DNA of 64,000 nt from assembly GCF_004006665.1 (NCBI RefSeq), contig NZ_QOCL01000003.1:62001-126000 (forward strand). The letters run 5' to 3'. Below are positions 35,575 through 45,388 of this stretch, piece by piece; position 1 is the first letter of the stretch; each line of letters begins with the position of its first letter. The notes beneath the pieces were generated by a model that saw nothing but the letters and a program-made list of their open reading frames with translations, searched no databases and was not told the DNA's origin. This stretch comes from Halobacteriovorax sp. HLS (GTDB taxonomy: Bacteria > Bdellovibrionota > Bacteriovoracia > Bacteriovoracales > Bacteriovoracaceae). The translations under genes were made by a program, and so were the position numbers.

Positions 35575-37449
35575 TTATATTTTTGATTTTTGAGAAAGGA
35601 AGTTAAGTGGTTGTTTCACATCAACAATACCACCACCTTTAGGCTTAGGAAATTGAATTAGCTTTAATACATTACTCATACAATCAGTTCCCTTCTTAGA
35701 AAACTTACTGCCTTTCGTTTTGATACTTATTCTATTTGCTCTACCATCTTTATTAATTCTAAATAATAGATCCATTACACCTTTTGCGTGCTCATTGCTA
35801 TATTCGAGCTCTTGTTGATAGCAGTGTTTGAACTGTGGAAGATACTCTCTTAGGATTTTTCTTAATAACTCAGGGTCCATAGAACCAAGAACTACAGCTT
35901 TTTGATCCGTATATGTTGTATCAATACCTGATTTACTCGCCAGACCTTTAGAACCAGACGATGAATCAAAACTTCCTTTAAAGTCTTTTCCAAGTCCTGT
36001 TACAGAGTTATTAGATGAGGCCTTTAAATTACTTGCTGCTGCACTTTTGGCCGTTGCTGTCCCCATTGCCGATGTGGCAGTGTTTTTATTAACTTTTTGG
36101 GCCGTTTTCGCTCCATTATTTCCAAAGTAGCTTGCCATAGATTTATTCATCTTAAATGCATAAGATTTAAGTTTTACTGGACTCTTTACAGGAGCTGACT
36201 TTTGAGCAACTTTCTGCTGTTTCTTAGGAGCACTCTTGCTCGGTTTTGATTTTTGTTTTGATGGATTAGGGTTCTTTTTAGCAAATTGTGGTTTCTTATT
36301 ATCCTGTTGCTCTTTTTTTACACCTGTATCCACTTCGACCTTACTTGGGTTTTCTGAAGTCTTGGTATTATTTTTTGTCTTGGCCTTAACAGCTGGACGA
36401 TAAATAATAGCAACTTTCTTTTCTTCTTCCTGTTGTGGAAGATCAATAAATAGGAGTAAAAGCATTAAGCTCATTACCGCTGAAAATACTTTTGCCGTTT
36501 GTTTCTTGAATTCTCTATCTCTTCCAAAGAATGGAGTCGTTCTTAATGAAGGAGGAGCATCGGTAATTTTAACTAAGACCTGAACAGTCTTATAATTATA
36601 GCTCATTACTTCGTTATTATCTAAAGAGTGACTTTTTTCAATTATTGCACCTGAGCTAATACTTTTAAGTTCATGTCCCTCTATTGGATGAACCTCAACA
36701 GCTGAGTCTGAAATATTGATAAAAGTTGCATTATCTTTAGAGTCATAACTATTAAGTACAATAGTATTTTTCTTTCTCTGGTCAGAAGAAACACGTATCT
36801 CACTCTTTTTAAGAGGGAAGTAGTCTACAGACAGAACGGTTCCCATTGAAAGCACAGTCACTTGGACAGCTTTTCCATCATTCTTTCTTGCAATCGGGAT
36901 AAACTTCTCTTGCTCAATAGTATCAATATATAGGTCTTTATTAAATCCATCTAAATGATTTAAATCATTGATTGGAGTAAAATCTTCTTCGTTAAAAGTA
37001 ATATCGCAATATTCACCGTCAATTATAACAAGGCCAGGAACAGGAGGGAGAACCGGGGTAGGATTTTTCATCTCCTGTTCCTGGATTTGTTGAACATCCT
37101 TATCCTCATCTTCAATGATCGTTTCATTCCGTTGAAGTTCTTGTATAACTTCATCTACATTGAATACTTGAGTTGCAAATTGGATATTATCACCAGGATA
37201 GATAACACCATTTTCTATTTTTTCATTATTAATATATGTACCATTATTACTATCAAGATCGAGTAGCTTGGCCCCACCGTCATTGTTTAGAATTAATATG
37301 GCATGATAGGAAGAAATTCCACTATCATTAATGATAATATCGCATTTCTCGCTACTACCAATTAAGAGCTTTTTCTTTGAAAGTACAAAGGTTTGCTCAT
37401 GACCAATTAGTTGTAATCTGTTTGTCTCTTTAGTTTTTGACAGCAACAC
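35575..37449 (-). CDS. FHA-domain protein with TonB-like AgmX/PglI-type C-terminus
   Basis: The 624-residue product has a cytoplasmic FHA domain (about 25-105: LLIGSSEKCDIII, GISSYHAIL, LDSNNGTYIN) and a second beta-rich segment (about 190-295). One membrane helix (320-337) leads to a long Lys/Pro/Ala-rich periplasmic stalk. The C-terminal domain (about 520-620, with FKHCYQQELEYSNEHAKGVMDLLF) is of the AgmX/PglI tail type found in Myxococcus gliding proteins. FHA domains bind phosphothreonine, so the motor may be controlled by a Ser/Thr kinase. It is the last gene of the operon and overlaps the preceding TPR lipoprotein gene by 20 bases. Confidence 0.8.
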   Translation of the reverse strand: MLLSKTKETNRLQLIGHEQTFVLSKKKLLIGSSEKCDIIINDSGISSYHAILILNNDGGAKLLDLDSNNGTYINNEKIENGVIYPGDNIQFATQVFNVDEVIQELQRNETIIEDEDKDVQQIQEQEMKNPTPVLPPVPGLVIIDGEYCDITFNEEDFTPINDLNHLDGFNKDLYIDTIEQEKFIPIARKNDGKAVQVTVLSMGTVLSVDYFPLKKSEIRVSSDQRKKNTIVLNSYDSKDNATFINISDSAVEVHPIEGHELKSISSGAIIEKSHSLDNNEVMSYNYKTVQVLVKITDAPPSLRTTPFFGRDREFKKQTAKVFSAVMSLMLLLLFIDLPQQEEEKKVAIIYRPAVKAKTKNNTKTSENPSKVEVDTGVKKEQQDNKKPQFAKKNPNPSKQKSKPSKSAPKKQQKVAQKSAPVKSPVKLKSYAFKMNKSMASYFGNNGAKTAQKVNKNTATSAMGTATAKSAAASNLKASSNNSVTGLGKDFKGSFDSSSGSKGLASKSGIDTTYTDQKAVVLGSMDPELLRKILREYLPQFKHCYQQELEYSNEHAKGVMDLLFRINKDGRANRISIKTKGSKFSKKGTDCMSNVLKLIQFPKPKGGGIVDVKQPLNFLSQKSKI

Positions 37450-38314
37450 TATTTACCCCTTTTCTAACCTTAGCATCCTTGCTGTCTAACTCTTCTTGAA
37501 TTCTTTTCAGTTCAGAGTTAATTCTATCTTGTAATTCAATAGAAGCAGCTTTTATCTCTTCGATTATAGTTGGACGTTGAAGTCCAAGAGCATCCTTTGC
37601 TTTTTTAAATTCTTTCATTTCAAAATATAGAAGTGATCTATAAAGTGAAATATCTTCTCTTCTTAGGTCATTATTTGAAAACTTCTCTTCCCACTTCTTT
37701 GCTTCTTTTAGGTTTCCTTCGATTAACTCAATTGACATCATCGAAAAGATTACATCTTTATCAGTAGAAGAGCTTTGATATTCTCTAAGAAGGTCTCTAG
37801 CACTTTGAGTATGATTAAACTTAATATAAAGCTGGGCCAAGTTGTACTTAGGAACTTTTACACCTGGAGCAAGTTTAATTGCCTTTTGCAATAGCTCGTT
37901 GGCCTCGTTGTAATTTAGACCCTTCATTGCAAGAAGTGCTCTATTATTTAAGATTGCAGCTTGTACTTCTTTTGGACCTGATAAAGCAAAATCATAGTAG
38001 TAGTTGGCCTTATGAGTACTACCGTAAAGATTGTAACAGTTTCCAAGGTAGAGCCAGTACTTAGAATTAGATCTATTAGCATTTAAACTCTTTTTAAGAC
38101 TTGAAAGTCCAGAGTTAAACTTACCCTTATAACAGTTGGCCAGAGCACTCTCTAGAGGATTAAGCTTATCTAATTTATCTAAACGAGCATGACCATAGCG
38201 CATAAATGTTTCATCGGAGAAGGTATCGCTCTTGCTCTTTTGAGAATTGTTGATTCTATGTGAACCACAAGAAGTCATTATTGAAAGTATTGCTAGGACA
38301 CAAATAAATTTCAT
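37430..38314 (-). CDS. TPR lipoprotein of the gliding-type operon
   Basis: The 294-residue product has a lipoprotein signal (SIMTSC, Cys16) followed by about five TPR-like helical repeats (roughly 55-235, including ANCYKGKFNSGLSSLKKSL and YLGNCYNLYGSTHKANYYYDFAL). A charged C-terminal helix ends it. Outer-membrane TPR lipoproteins (AglT/GltE-like) belong to the Myxococcus gliding envelope complex, and this gene occupies the equivalent context. Orthology is not proven from sequence alone. It overlaps both neighbours, by 20 bases and by 1 base. Confidence 0.75.
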   Translation of the reverse strand: MKFICVLAILSIMTSCGSHRINNSQKSKSDTFSDETFMRYGHARLDKLDKLNPLESALANCYKGKFNSGLSSLKKSLNANRSNSKYWLYLGNCYNLYGSTHKANYYYDFALSGPKEVQAAILNNRALLAMKGLNYNEANELLQKAIKLAPGVKVPKYNLAQLYIKFNHTQSARDLLREYQSSSTDKDVIFSMMSIELIEGNLKEAKKWEEKFSNNDLRREDISLYRSLLYFEMKEFKKAKDALGLQRPTIIEEIKAASIELQDRINSELKRIQEELDSKDAKVRKGVNSVAVKN

Positions 38315-41196
38315 TACTGGGCCCCCTGTAGGTCTAAAGATAGTGAAAGCATTGAAGCAGGATATCTCTTCAAAATATTTGCTTTCGTCTTAGTACTCTT
38401 GCCATGAGAGTGATTGTCATATGAGAAAATTGTATTAGCGCGAATAGTGTCAACAGCAGCTTGCGAGAACTCACTCTTCTCTTTGTCTAAAGTTGCTATA
38501 AGTGGAGATATCTGCTGTTTAAACATATCAGTTTCTTGCTTATTAAAACCAAAAGGCTTAAATGAAGAGATACTCTTTGTTGCTTTGTCGTACTGCTTAG
38601 ATATAAGTATACTAACTCTAGGCGTAATTATCGGATGTTTATGTTTTTGTATATCTTGTGATTTCTTAGTTATTTCTTTAAGTGAATTTAGCGTTTTTTC
38701 AATTTCTGAATTAAATAGTTCACCATCAAATTTGTCTGTTGTAAAATTAAAGCTAAGCTTATTTAACTCTCTATCTAATTGTTCATATTGTTCTATGCTA
38801 ATTATACTTGTAGAGTAATTGTCTTTCATTATTTTAAACATTTCTTGTGACTTTGAATTATTTCCTTCGCCTCTATAGTACCAATATTTATTCTCTGCTG
38901 CTTTGGCAATGATCTTTGAAGAAACAACTGTAGGGTATATCTTTTTAAGGGTTTGAAGTTTGGCTATCTTTCCTTCAAGGGCCATTATATTCAGATGATC
39001 TTTTACTATTGGATTTGCAGACTTTGAATTAATCTTACATTTTTGAGCTAGCTTATTGATTTTATCTACTGCTCTCATATTATTTTCAATTAAAGAATAG
39101 TGAATTGATTTTTTGAACATATCTGTTTTTGTTTTGTAAGTATCTTTGCAGAATTTGTGTAAAGTTCTATAGCTTAGAGATAATGCTCTGTTGAAATCCT
39201 GCGCCAGGGCGAATTCATTAATAATATTGTCAATTACATCAACTTGCTTGAACATCTCATTGGTTTTATCCATTTTGTAGCTCTTAGTAATGAGCTTGTA
39301 GGATTGTTTTGTATTTAATGCTTTCACATAGATTAGAGCGCTTCTAAAAGTTGCTTGAGTATGAATTTTATTTGGATAATTCTTATTTTCAAGAATTTTG
39401 TTATATTCTGCTAGGGCAGACTTAGTGTCACCAAGTTCAATTTGTTTATCAATCTTATTAAATAGTAAATTTGCAAGAATGATTGTGGCCTTCTTGATGT
39501 ATTGAGGTTCGTAACTTAAGAAACCTTTGTTGAACTCCTGTATCAAGCTTGCAATAGTTGGAATATCTTTAATGGCCACATAGTGGTCAAAAACCTTCGC
39601 AAACATACCTTTTTGAGCTTTAACATCTTTAGGGAAATTCTTATGATATTCCTTTATAACTACAATTGATTTGTCATACGACTTCTTAGTAAAGTAGATA
39701 CTGAATAGTTTAGGGTAGATAAGTCTAGATTTTTCGTCCTTTGGCCATAGATTTACATGGTTACTATATACATAAGTTTTATACTTAACATTACTCAAAT
39801 TATACTCTTCGAACTTTTGTAAACTTGCTAGGAGTGCATTGATAACCTTTTTAGCAAAAACATCGTCCCAGGAGTATTTAGGAGCAACTTTGTTTTTCTT
39901 AGCGATCTTTTGTTCTAGAACTTTTCTCTTTTTCATATCTTCTAAAGCTCTGGCATATTTTCCATATGCCCTTTTGAACTCACCAACAGAAAATAGAGTT
40001 TCACCTTGGAAGTATAAGTATTGATCTTTGCTCTTAGAATCAATGATCATCAAGTGATCAAAATAGCTAAGCGCGCTTGCAAGTAAGTTCTGATCATAAT
40101 CACCAATATTAATTTTTAAGTTCTTAGATAGTTGTATTTGTAAAAATCCAACATAACTCTTTATCTTCTGTATTGATTCATCTAGATCTTCACCTTTTAA
40201 GTGATTTTTCATGTAAAGTTCTGTTAACTTTTTAGAAACAGCTAAGTGTTTGTTAAGCTTCTTGTAGGTTCTGTAAAACTCAAGTTCATAGTTGTAATAG
40301 TGAACAAGTTCACTATTTTGTTTCTTTGTGATCGCATTTTGTACACCAGCGTCTAGAATTGTATTTACCTCTTCATATTTCTTTGTTGTTTGTGCTCTTG
40401 TCGCAAACTTCGTCATATATTCAGCAGGCTCATCAACCTTCGTTATATAGAATTCTGTACCTTGAGGTATTTTATCATTCTGAATATAGAATATACTAAT
40501 AGCATCAAGAACTTGGGACTCTACGCTTACATAACGAGGATTTTTACTATACGCAAAAGCTTTAAGCATGTGATCAAGTCCACTAGCAAGGCGTTTAGTT
40601 TTCAGTAGGCACCATGCATAATTATAGTGGTGCTTTGCGTACCATTCATCACCCATATTAATGATTACATCTTTGTAAAATCTTACGGCCTTAGAGTATT
40701 TCTTATCGTTGTAATACATCTCCGCAAGAGTTGTTTTAATACTATGTACAATAGGTGATCCATTTGGTGCTGTTCTTAGTGATTTAATTAGGTAGTATTC
40801 AGTCTTTTTACTTGAATTAAAGTCTCTCTCATTGAGGGCAAGAGTGTAGTAGATCGATGCATTTGATCTATAATTTTTCCATCTCTTCGTTATATAGAGA
40901 CCTAGGGATTCAACTTTCTTATTTAGTTTAATCGACTGAGTGAAGAAAGATCTCTTCTTTAATTTTGGGTTCTTATTTTTTAAGAACTTTGAATTCTCGA
41001 CTTCTTTTATGATTTTTAGGTTTTCTGTATACAGCTCTAGTAATCTAAACTCTAAGTTTGGACCTCTGTTCTTTATTTGTTTTATCGTTTTGATTTCTTT
41101 GTTAATCATATGTAAAAGCTTATTTCTCTTCGCTACATCACTTGAGGCGTGTGTTGTCATCGAAAGAATGAATATGAATAATACAAAGATTTTCAC
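38314..41196 (-). CDS. Large secreted TPR-repeat protein
   Basis: The 960-residue product has a signal peptide (about 1-18, ending THAS). It is almost entirely helical, with many degenerate TPR units such as YYTLALNERDFNSSKKTEYYL, MYYNDKKYSKAVRFYKDVI and YFQGETLFSVGEFKRAYGKY. It is Lys-rich and has no catalytic motif. It probably forms a periplasmic scaffold in the gliding-type complex, comparable in place to the large TPR proteins of Glt/Agl clusters. It lies between the ExbD-like genes and the TPR lipoprotein, with a 1-base spacer upstream. Confidence 0.72.
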   Translation of the reverse strand: MKIFVLFIFILSMTTHASSDVAKRNKLLHMINKEIKTIKQIKNRGPNLEFRLLELYTENLKIIKEVENSKFLKNKNPKLKKRSFFTQSIKLNKKVESLGLYITKRWKNYRSNASIYYTLALNERDFNSSKKTEYYLIKSLRTAPNGSPIVHSIKTTLAEMYYNDKKYSKAVRFYKDVIINMGDEWYAKHHYNYAWCLLKTKRLASGLDHMLKAFAYSKNPRYVSVESQVLDAISIFYIQNDKIPQGTEFYITKVDEPAEYMTKFATRAQTTKKYEEVNTILDAGVQNAITKKQNSELVHYYNYELEFYRTYKKLNKHLAVSKKLTELYMKNHLKGEDLDESIQKIKSYVGFLQIQLSKNLKINIGDYDQNLLASALSYFDHLMIIDSKSKDQYLYFQGETLFSVGEFKRAYGKYARALEDMKKRKVLEQKIAKKNKVAPKYSWDDVFAKKVINALLASLQKFEEYNLSNVKYKTYVYSNHVNLWPKDEKSRLIYPKLFSIYFTKKSYDKSIVVIKEYHKNFPKDVKAQKGMFAKVFDHYVAIKDIPTIASLIQEFNKGFLSYEPQYIKKATIILANLLFNKIDKQIELGDTKSALAEYNKILENKNYPNKIHTQATFRSALIYVKALNTKQSYKLITKSYKMDKTNEMFKQVDVIDNIINEFALAQDFNRALSLSYRTLHKFCKDTYKTKTDMFKKSIHYSLIENNMRAVDKINKLAQKCKINSKSANPIVKDHLNIMALEGKIAKLQTLKKIYPTVVSSKIIAKAAENKYWYYRGEGNNSKSQEMFKIMKDNYSTSIISIEQYEQLDRELNKLSFNFTTDKFDGELFNSEIEKTLNSLKEITKKSQDIQKHKHPIITPRVSILISKQYDKATKSISSFKPFGFNKQETDMFKQQISPLIATLDKEKSEFSQAAVDTIRANTIFSYDNHSHGKSTKTKANILKRYPASMLSLSLDLQGAQ

Positions 41197-41197
41197 T

Positions 41198-41725
41198 CTA
41201 GTTTTTCCCCATTACAATAAATTTAAACTTTGGATAACCAGCAGTTGCTGACGAGTGCATAACTTGTTGCATGACTTCATAAGAAAGGTTCTTATCCATA
41301 ACAATATTTACTTGCTTTTGGGATTTTTGTTTCTTTTCAAGGGCCTCTTTATCTAGCGAAGAGATTGCTCTGGATTTAAACTTCTTATATTCCTCTAAAT
41401 CTTGGTCTCTGAATTTCTTAAGTTCTTTTTCTAAGAATGCAACATTTCCAGAACCCTTAGAAATTCTTCCAATTTCCTTGTTGTTTACAAATACTTTTCT
41501 ATCCTTAGATACTTGTATAGTTACTGACATATTTCCCAACTTCTTGCTAATAGATTCAGGCATTTCTAGATTGTCTTTAACTTCTAGCTTTAGATCACTT
41601 GGGTTATAGCTTTTTAGTAGGAAAACTAAAAGAATAACAAGAATATCAAGTAGAGAAGTGATATCAATATCAAGCTCTTTCTTTTTTCTATTTAATACTG
41701 ACTTTCTTCTATTTCTAGATGACAT
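41198..41725 (-). CDS. ExbD/TolR-like motor subunit (second copy)
   Basis: The 175-residue product begins with basic residues, then LDIDITSLLDILVILLVFLL (about 18-37), the single membrane helix of ExbD/TolR with the essential Asp in LLDILV. A periplasmic domain follows with VSKDRKVFVNNKE and a QVNIVMDKNLSYEVMQQVM stretch. With the ExbB-like subunit and the other ExbD-like subunit it should form a proton-driven stator, equivalent to AglR-AglQ-AglS of Myxococcus. It starts 9 bases after the other ExbD-like gene. Confidence 0.85.
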   Translation of the reverse strand: MSSRNRRKSVLNRKKKELDIDITSLLDILVILLVFLLKSYNPSDLKLEVKDNLEMPESISKKLGNMSVTIQVSKDRKVFVNNKEIGRISKGSGNVAFLEKELKKFRDQDLEEYKKFKSRAISSLDKEALEKKQKSQKQVNIVMDKNLSYEVMQQVMHSSATAGYPKFKFIVMGKN

Positions 41726-41734
41726 GTCATTCTC

Positions 41735-42247
41735 CTATATTACTGTTTCGAAAATAATTTGATCAAATAGGGTATGAGTTTTAATAACTTTTCCCTTTTT
41801 TGACTTAGCAACAAGAGGTGACATCTTGCTATCTATTGCAGTAACCGCATCCATTATACGAACAACTTCTTTGTAGTTAGTGTTCTTCGTTGGACTTAGA
41901 ATAATTGAACGCTCATCAATATTTTCTAATTTGATCTTAGTTAAAACTGATTTTAGCTTTTCCAGATTATATTCGTTGCCGATTTTAGGTATTGTTGTAT
42001 TAACAACACCGTCTACACCAGTTTTGATTACTATACTCGTAGAGCTTATCGCAAGAGTAAGATTAAGAGGACGCTTGTCAGATTTTTCTGTATCTACTGT
42101 TGCTATAGCTGGAGCATCACTTCCGATTTCATAGATTTCAACGAATTGAGCACTCATCAATAGGAAGAATATAAAGATGAATACAGCATCCAGAATTGGA
42201 ATGAGATTTAACTTTGGAATTTCTTTTCTTTCAATTCTCTTTCTCAT
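41735..42247 (-). CDS. ExbD/TolR-like motor subunit (first copy)
   Basis: The 170-residue product contains IPKLNLIPILDAVFIFIFFLLMSAQF (helix about 14-36) with Asp at the start of the helix, typical of ExbD/TolR/AglQ/S. The periplasmic part has SIVIKTGVDGVVNTTIP and an ExbD-like C-terminal region with the NYKEVVRIMDAVTAID block. Two different ExbD-like partners for one ExbB-like channel is the arrangement of the Myxococcus AglRQS motor. It sits 23 bases after the channel gene. Confidence 0.85.
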   Translation of the reverse strand: MRKRIERKEIPKLNLIPILDAVFIFIFFLLMSAQFVEIYEIGSDAPAIATVDTEKSDKRPLNLTLAISSTSIVIKTGVDGVVNTTIPKIGNEYNLEKLKSVLTKIKLENIDERSIILSPTKNTNYKEVVRIMDAVTAIDSKMSPLVAKSKKGKVIKTHTLFDQIIFETVI

Positions 42248-42270
42248 AATACTACCCCTAGTATCTAGTA

Positions 42271-42978
42271 TTAGGCCGCTTTAGGTGTCTCTGGAACAGC
42301 TGGAACAGGAGGCATTTGTCTCTTTTTAGTTCCTAGAAGGTCTACCAACTTTAGTGAGTATTCTTCTACTTCAGATATAATCTTGTCACTTTTGTTAGAA
42401 AGAATATTATGTATAACCATGATACTAATCGCTGATATTAGTCCAAATGCAGTAGTGTTCATCGCTTTTGAAATACCTAATGCTAGTAGTTTTGCCTTTG
42501 AAGAAGGATCTGCATTGGCTACGGCCGCGAAAGATTCGATAAGACCATAAATCGTTCCTAGTAGACCGATGAGGGTTGAAACGTTTGCAACGAGACCTAA
42601 GTAACTCATTCTTTTTTCAATCTTTGGTGCTACTTCTAATATTGTTGAGTCTACAGCATCTTGAATCTGATCTTTTTCTTGGTTCGCTCTTTTAAGTCCT
42701 GACTTTAAAACCATTGGTAAGAGTGCGTTTGTATTTGAACAAGACTGAATTGCCTTTTGAACATCATTATTTAGAACATGTTTTTTGATCATATTCATTA
42801 GTGATGATCCATCAATATCATATGTGAATAAAGATTTGATTCTCTCTAATGCGATAGCAATACCAAAAGTCCAAGTTGCTAGAATAATCCACATAAAGAT
42901 TCCACCTTCATCCATAAAAACAGCAAGTGTTTGTAAGAATGATGGATCTGAAACTGCTTGTGCTACTTGATTTTCCAT
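42271..42978 (-). CDS. ExbB/TolQ/MotA-like motor channel (AglR-like)
   Basis: The 235-residue product has three membrane helices (about 25-45, 125-150, 165-190). LGLVANVSTLIGLLGTIYGLI and GISKAMNTTAFGLISAISIMV are classic PF01618 sequences with the channel-lining Thr residues. It should conduct protons with the two ExbD-like subunits downstream and drive the envelope-spanning complex. The C-terminal tail is Pro-rich (PPVPAVPETPKAA). It follows a small periplasmic protein gene by 9 bases. Confidence 0.88.
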   Translation of the reverse strand: MENQVAQAVSDPSFLQTLAVFMDEGGIFMWIILATWTFGIAIALERIKSLFTYDIDGSSLMNMIKKHVLNNDVQKAIQSCSNTNALLPMVLKSGLKRANQEKDQIQDAVDSTILEVAPKIEKRMSYLGLVANVSTLIGLLGTIYGLIESFAAVANADPSSKAKLLALGISKAMNTTAFGLISAISIMVIHNILSNKSDKIISEVEEYSLKLVDLLGTKKRQMPPVPAVPETPKAA

Positions 42979-42987
42979 ATATACCCC

Positions 42988-43227
42988 TTATCTTAAATTT
43001 CTGATATCTTGTGTTGATTCTTTATCAAAATCCATTCTTTCATAAAGTGCTCTTTCGAAAACTTTACGATCTCTTTCTTTTACAGATAAATCACCTGGGG
43101 CCAAGATTTGACCTTCAACTTCCAGATTTCCTAAATCAAAGCTTTCATATTTCTTATACTCAACAATGACATTCTTATCTGCTGCAAATATACTTACTGA
43201 GAACAGTAGAACCATTATAATTTTCAT
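42988..43227 (-). CDS. Small secreted protein of the gliding-type operon
   Basis: The 79-residue product starts at ATG 43227, preceded by GAGGT with about 4 bases between; an earlier in-frame start at 43260 lacks such a site and lies inside the upstream gene. It has a signal peptide (IIMVLLFSVSIFA). A mature part follows with LGNLEVEGQILAPGDLSVKE and VFERALYERMDFDKE. I recognise this only as a conserved-looking small protein of such clusters. Its position directly before the ExbB-like gene suggests a periplasmic accessory to the motor. Confidence 0.65.
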   Translation of the reverse strand: MKIIMVLLFSVSIFAADKNVIVEYKKYESFDLGNLEVEGQILAPGDLSVKERDRKVFERALYERMDFDKESTQDIRNLR

Positions 43228-43229
43228 TT

Positions 43230-44657
43230 TTACCTCTTGCTCACTTTTACAGTTTTGCAATTCGATTTTAGACCGTAAGAGTAGTCACCTAATTCATCGG
43301 CCCAGAAAGATCCTTCAAAGTTCCAAAAATGTTCGTCTATTTTTCTGTTTACATTTTCTAAGCTACCTCTGCTACGATTAGATATTAGTTCTTTATTTCG
43401 GTATATAAGGTCTCTTTGTTTAGACATTACTTCCAATTTTATATTAAACATCTCATACGAATACTTATGAATGTCATTTATGAAGATAAACATCTGTTTT
43501 TTAACGTAGTGATTAAGCTGTTGCGTTCTCCAGTGGATTGAGTGCTCAACACTTCTTGTTAGCTTCTTTGAAAAAGCAGTTTGCTTACGTTTTTTTAGGT
43601 ACTTAAGTTCATTCTTTGCTTTCTTATAGCTTACAAGGTCAACACTAAACTTTATTTTCTTTCTAATTTGCGTGATTAGATTTCTAACGTATGGGTTAAT
43701 CTTCTCTGTTTCTTTAAGTGAGCCAAAAGCAAGCTTAATGAAGTAGTCATGAGAGTCTTTGTTAGGAAGAATGACACTTTTTAATGAATCACTTCTTGAT
43801 TTGTATACTTTATAGTATTGATCGATGGTAGAAAGAGTATCGCTGTATAAGCATAGTCTATAGTAACTTAGTGCATTTAGTACTTCCGCCTCTGGAAAGA
43901 AGTAGCTGCTCAGTAGAGGAGACTTATAAGTAACAACTAGTCCAAGTGATCTATTAAAATCCTCTAGATAGTAATTTGCCCAGGCCTTTTCAATTAATGT
44001 GTATGGCCAACGGTATGATGACTTTGGAATTGAATTATACATCTCGATTGCTTTAGCATATAGCTTTTGCTTATAAAGAATTCTAGCATTGTGAATTACA
44101 CATGATTCATTGATAACTGAATAGTATCTTTTTAATTTTTCTTTATCTGCATTACCCATGAACTTTTCAGATATTTTAATACACTTGTTAAAACGATCTT
44201 GAGCTCTAGATAAATCATTTAATAATTCTCTACTAGTACCTGCAATATATAGCGCTTCTGGAGCGAATTTGTTCTTTAGAGATATTCTCTCCGCTACGAT
44301 TCTGGCGTTCTTATATCTTTTTTCTCTAAACATCTTAAGCGCGTAAACTAATTGTAACGTTGCAGAGTTATGCTTTAGAAGGTCTTTGTTTGGAAGTCCT
44401 GCTAGAGTGTTGGTACCTGTTTTAAGTAAGAGAACTTCTAATTGCTCTTCAAAATCCTCAGTTATTTTCTGTGACTCAATAATATGTTCAGCAGCGAACG
44501 GTACCGCTGAGAAGTAATATTTAGATTTAAATAATTCATTGAAGATAACTAAGTTAGACTTTCTCTTCGAATTAAATTCTCTTTCGGCCTTTCTAAAGTC
44601 AGCTAGACTAGAAAAAGATAGCATGAATGTAAGTAGTATCATTATATTCTTCATCAT
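43230..44657 (-). CDS. Secreted TPR-like protein
   Basis: The 475-residue product has a signal peptide (about 1-19, ending SLA). A helical repeat domain (about 60-300) includes LYIAGTSRELLNDLSRAQDRF and ILYKQKLYAKAIEMYNSIP, and a long basic coiled region follows (about 330-450). It is probably a periplasmic scaffold of the gliding-type complex. ATGATG at the start is preceded by a weak AGGAAAA. It starts 5 bases after the barrel gene and ends 2 bases before the small protein gene. Confidence 0.72.
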   Translation of the reverse strand: MMKNIMILLTFMLSFSSLADFRKAEREFNSKRKSNLVIFNELFKSKYYFSAVPFAAEHIIESQKITEDFEEQLEVLLLKTGTNTLAGLPNKDLLKHNSATLQLVYALKMFREKRYKNARIVAERISLKNKFAPEALYIAGTSRELLNDLSRAQDRFNKCIKISEKFMGNADKEKLKRYYSVINESCVIHNARILYKQKLYAKAIEMYNSIPKSSYRWPYTLIEKAWANYYLEDFNRSLGLVVTYKSPLLSSYFFPEAEVLNALSYYRLCLYSDTLSTIDQYYKVYKSRSDSLKSVILPNKDSHDYFIKLAFGSLKETEKINPYVRNLITQIRKKIKFSVDLVSYKKAKNELKYLKKRKQTAFSKKLTRSVEHSIHWRTQQLNHYVKKQMFIFINDIHKYSYEMFNIKLEVMSKQRDLIYRNKELISNRSRGSLENVNRKIDEHFWNFEGSFWADELGDYSYGLKSNCKTVKVSKR

Positions 44658-44662
44658 TTTTC

Positions 44663-45388
44663 CTAGAAGCTGTAACCAATTGAAAGAATTAAATCAGATG
44701 TTCCACGCATTTTATCGCTTGCTGTTGCACCATTTATTGTTGGTCCAGGCGCTTGATAAAATGTTCTTTGCAGGTCAATTCCTATGAAAAGTTTCTTCGT
44801 TGCATGTACTCTTAGTCCAGTTTTGGCAACACCACCAACATATGATTCAGAGTTAAATGTAGACGATGCGTTTGGATCAGAGACTGTGTCCTTATTTGAT
44901 TCAGCATTAATCTTTGCTAAACCAAGACCAAAGTTCCAATCGAAGTAAATAATTTTATTGAAAGTATTGATTTTTCCATAGAATGGTGACCAAACTCCCA
45001 TTGCTCCGTAACTGCTATTTATTCTTCTAATGAACGGAACACTTTGGTTAATTCTTTGAAGGTTTTCATAAGCATCATTATTAGAGTTTGAGTAACTATT
45101 GTAGAACATCTCTACTGCAAATTCTTCATTGAAGTAGTAACCTGCTTTGAAGTTAAAACCCATTGTGTCTTGATACTCACCACTAAGACCGGCAAGGTAT
45201 CCTAGTTGAGTGTATATTGTTCTTTCTTTCTTATATAGTTTGTTTTGAAGAACATATACTTTCTTATCCGGATCAAGCCAAAGGAACTTATATAGATCTT
45301 TCTCATCAGCTTTTGTTTCTAATATTGACGCTCCCATAAGAAGCGTCGATACTAAAAATGTTGTAATCCTACCCCTAGAAAAATACAT
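44663..45388 (-). CDS. Outer-membrane beta-barrel protein of the gliding-type operon
   Basis: The 241-residue product has a signal peptide (about 8-27). Repeated amphipathic strands follow (GYLAGLSGEYQDTMGFNFKAGYYF, FAVEMFYNSYSNSN, LFIGIDLQRTFYQAP), ending DLILSIGYSF with the C-terminal aromatic typical of barrels. Myxococcus Glt clusters contain comparable small barrels (GltA/GltB). Orthology is inferred from context only. Its start overlaps the vWA lipoprotein stop by 1 base. Confidence 0.75.
   Translation of the reverse strand: MYFSRGRITTFLVSTLLMGASILETKADEKDLYKFLWLDPDKKVYVLQNKLYKKERTIYTQLGYLAGLSGEYQDTMGFNFKAGYYFNEEFAVEMFYNSYSNSNNDAYENLQRINQSVPFIRRINSSYGAMGVWSPFYGKINTFNKIIYFDWNFGLGLAKINAESNKDTVSDPNASSTFNSESYVGGVAKTGLRVHATKKLFIGIDLQRTFYQAPGPTINGATASDKMRGTSDLILSIGYSF

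Noticed and set aside
38414-38818. Plus-strand frame of 134 codons
   Set aside because: It is antisense to the 960-residue TPR gene and has no ribosome site or family.
41198-42978. TonB energy system (ExbB-ExbD-TonB)
   Set aside because: Two ExbD-like subunits, TPR proteins and a vWA lipoprotein match gliding motors better, and no TonB-dependent receptor is present.
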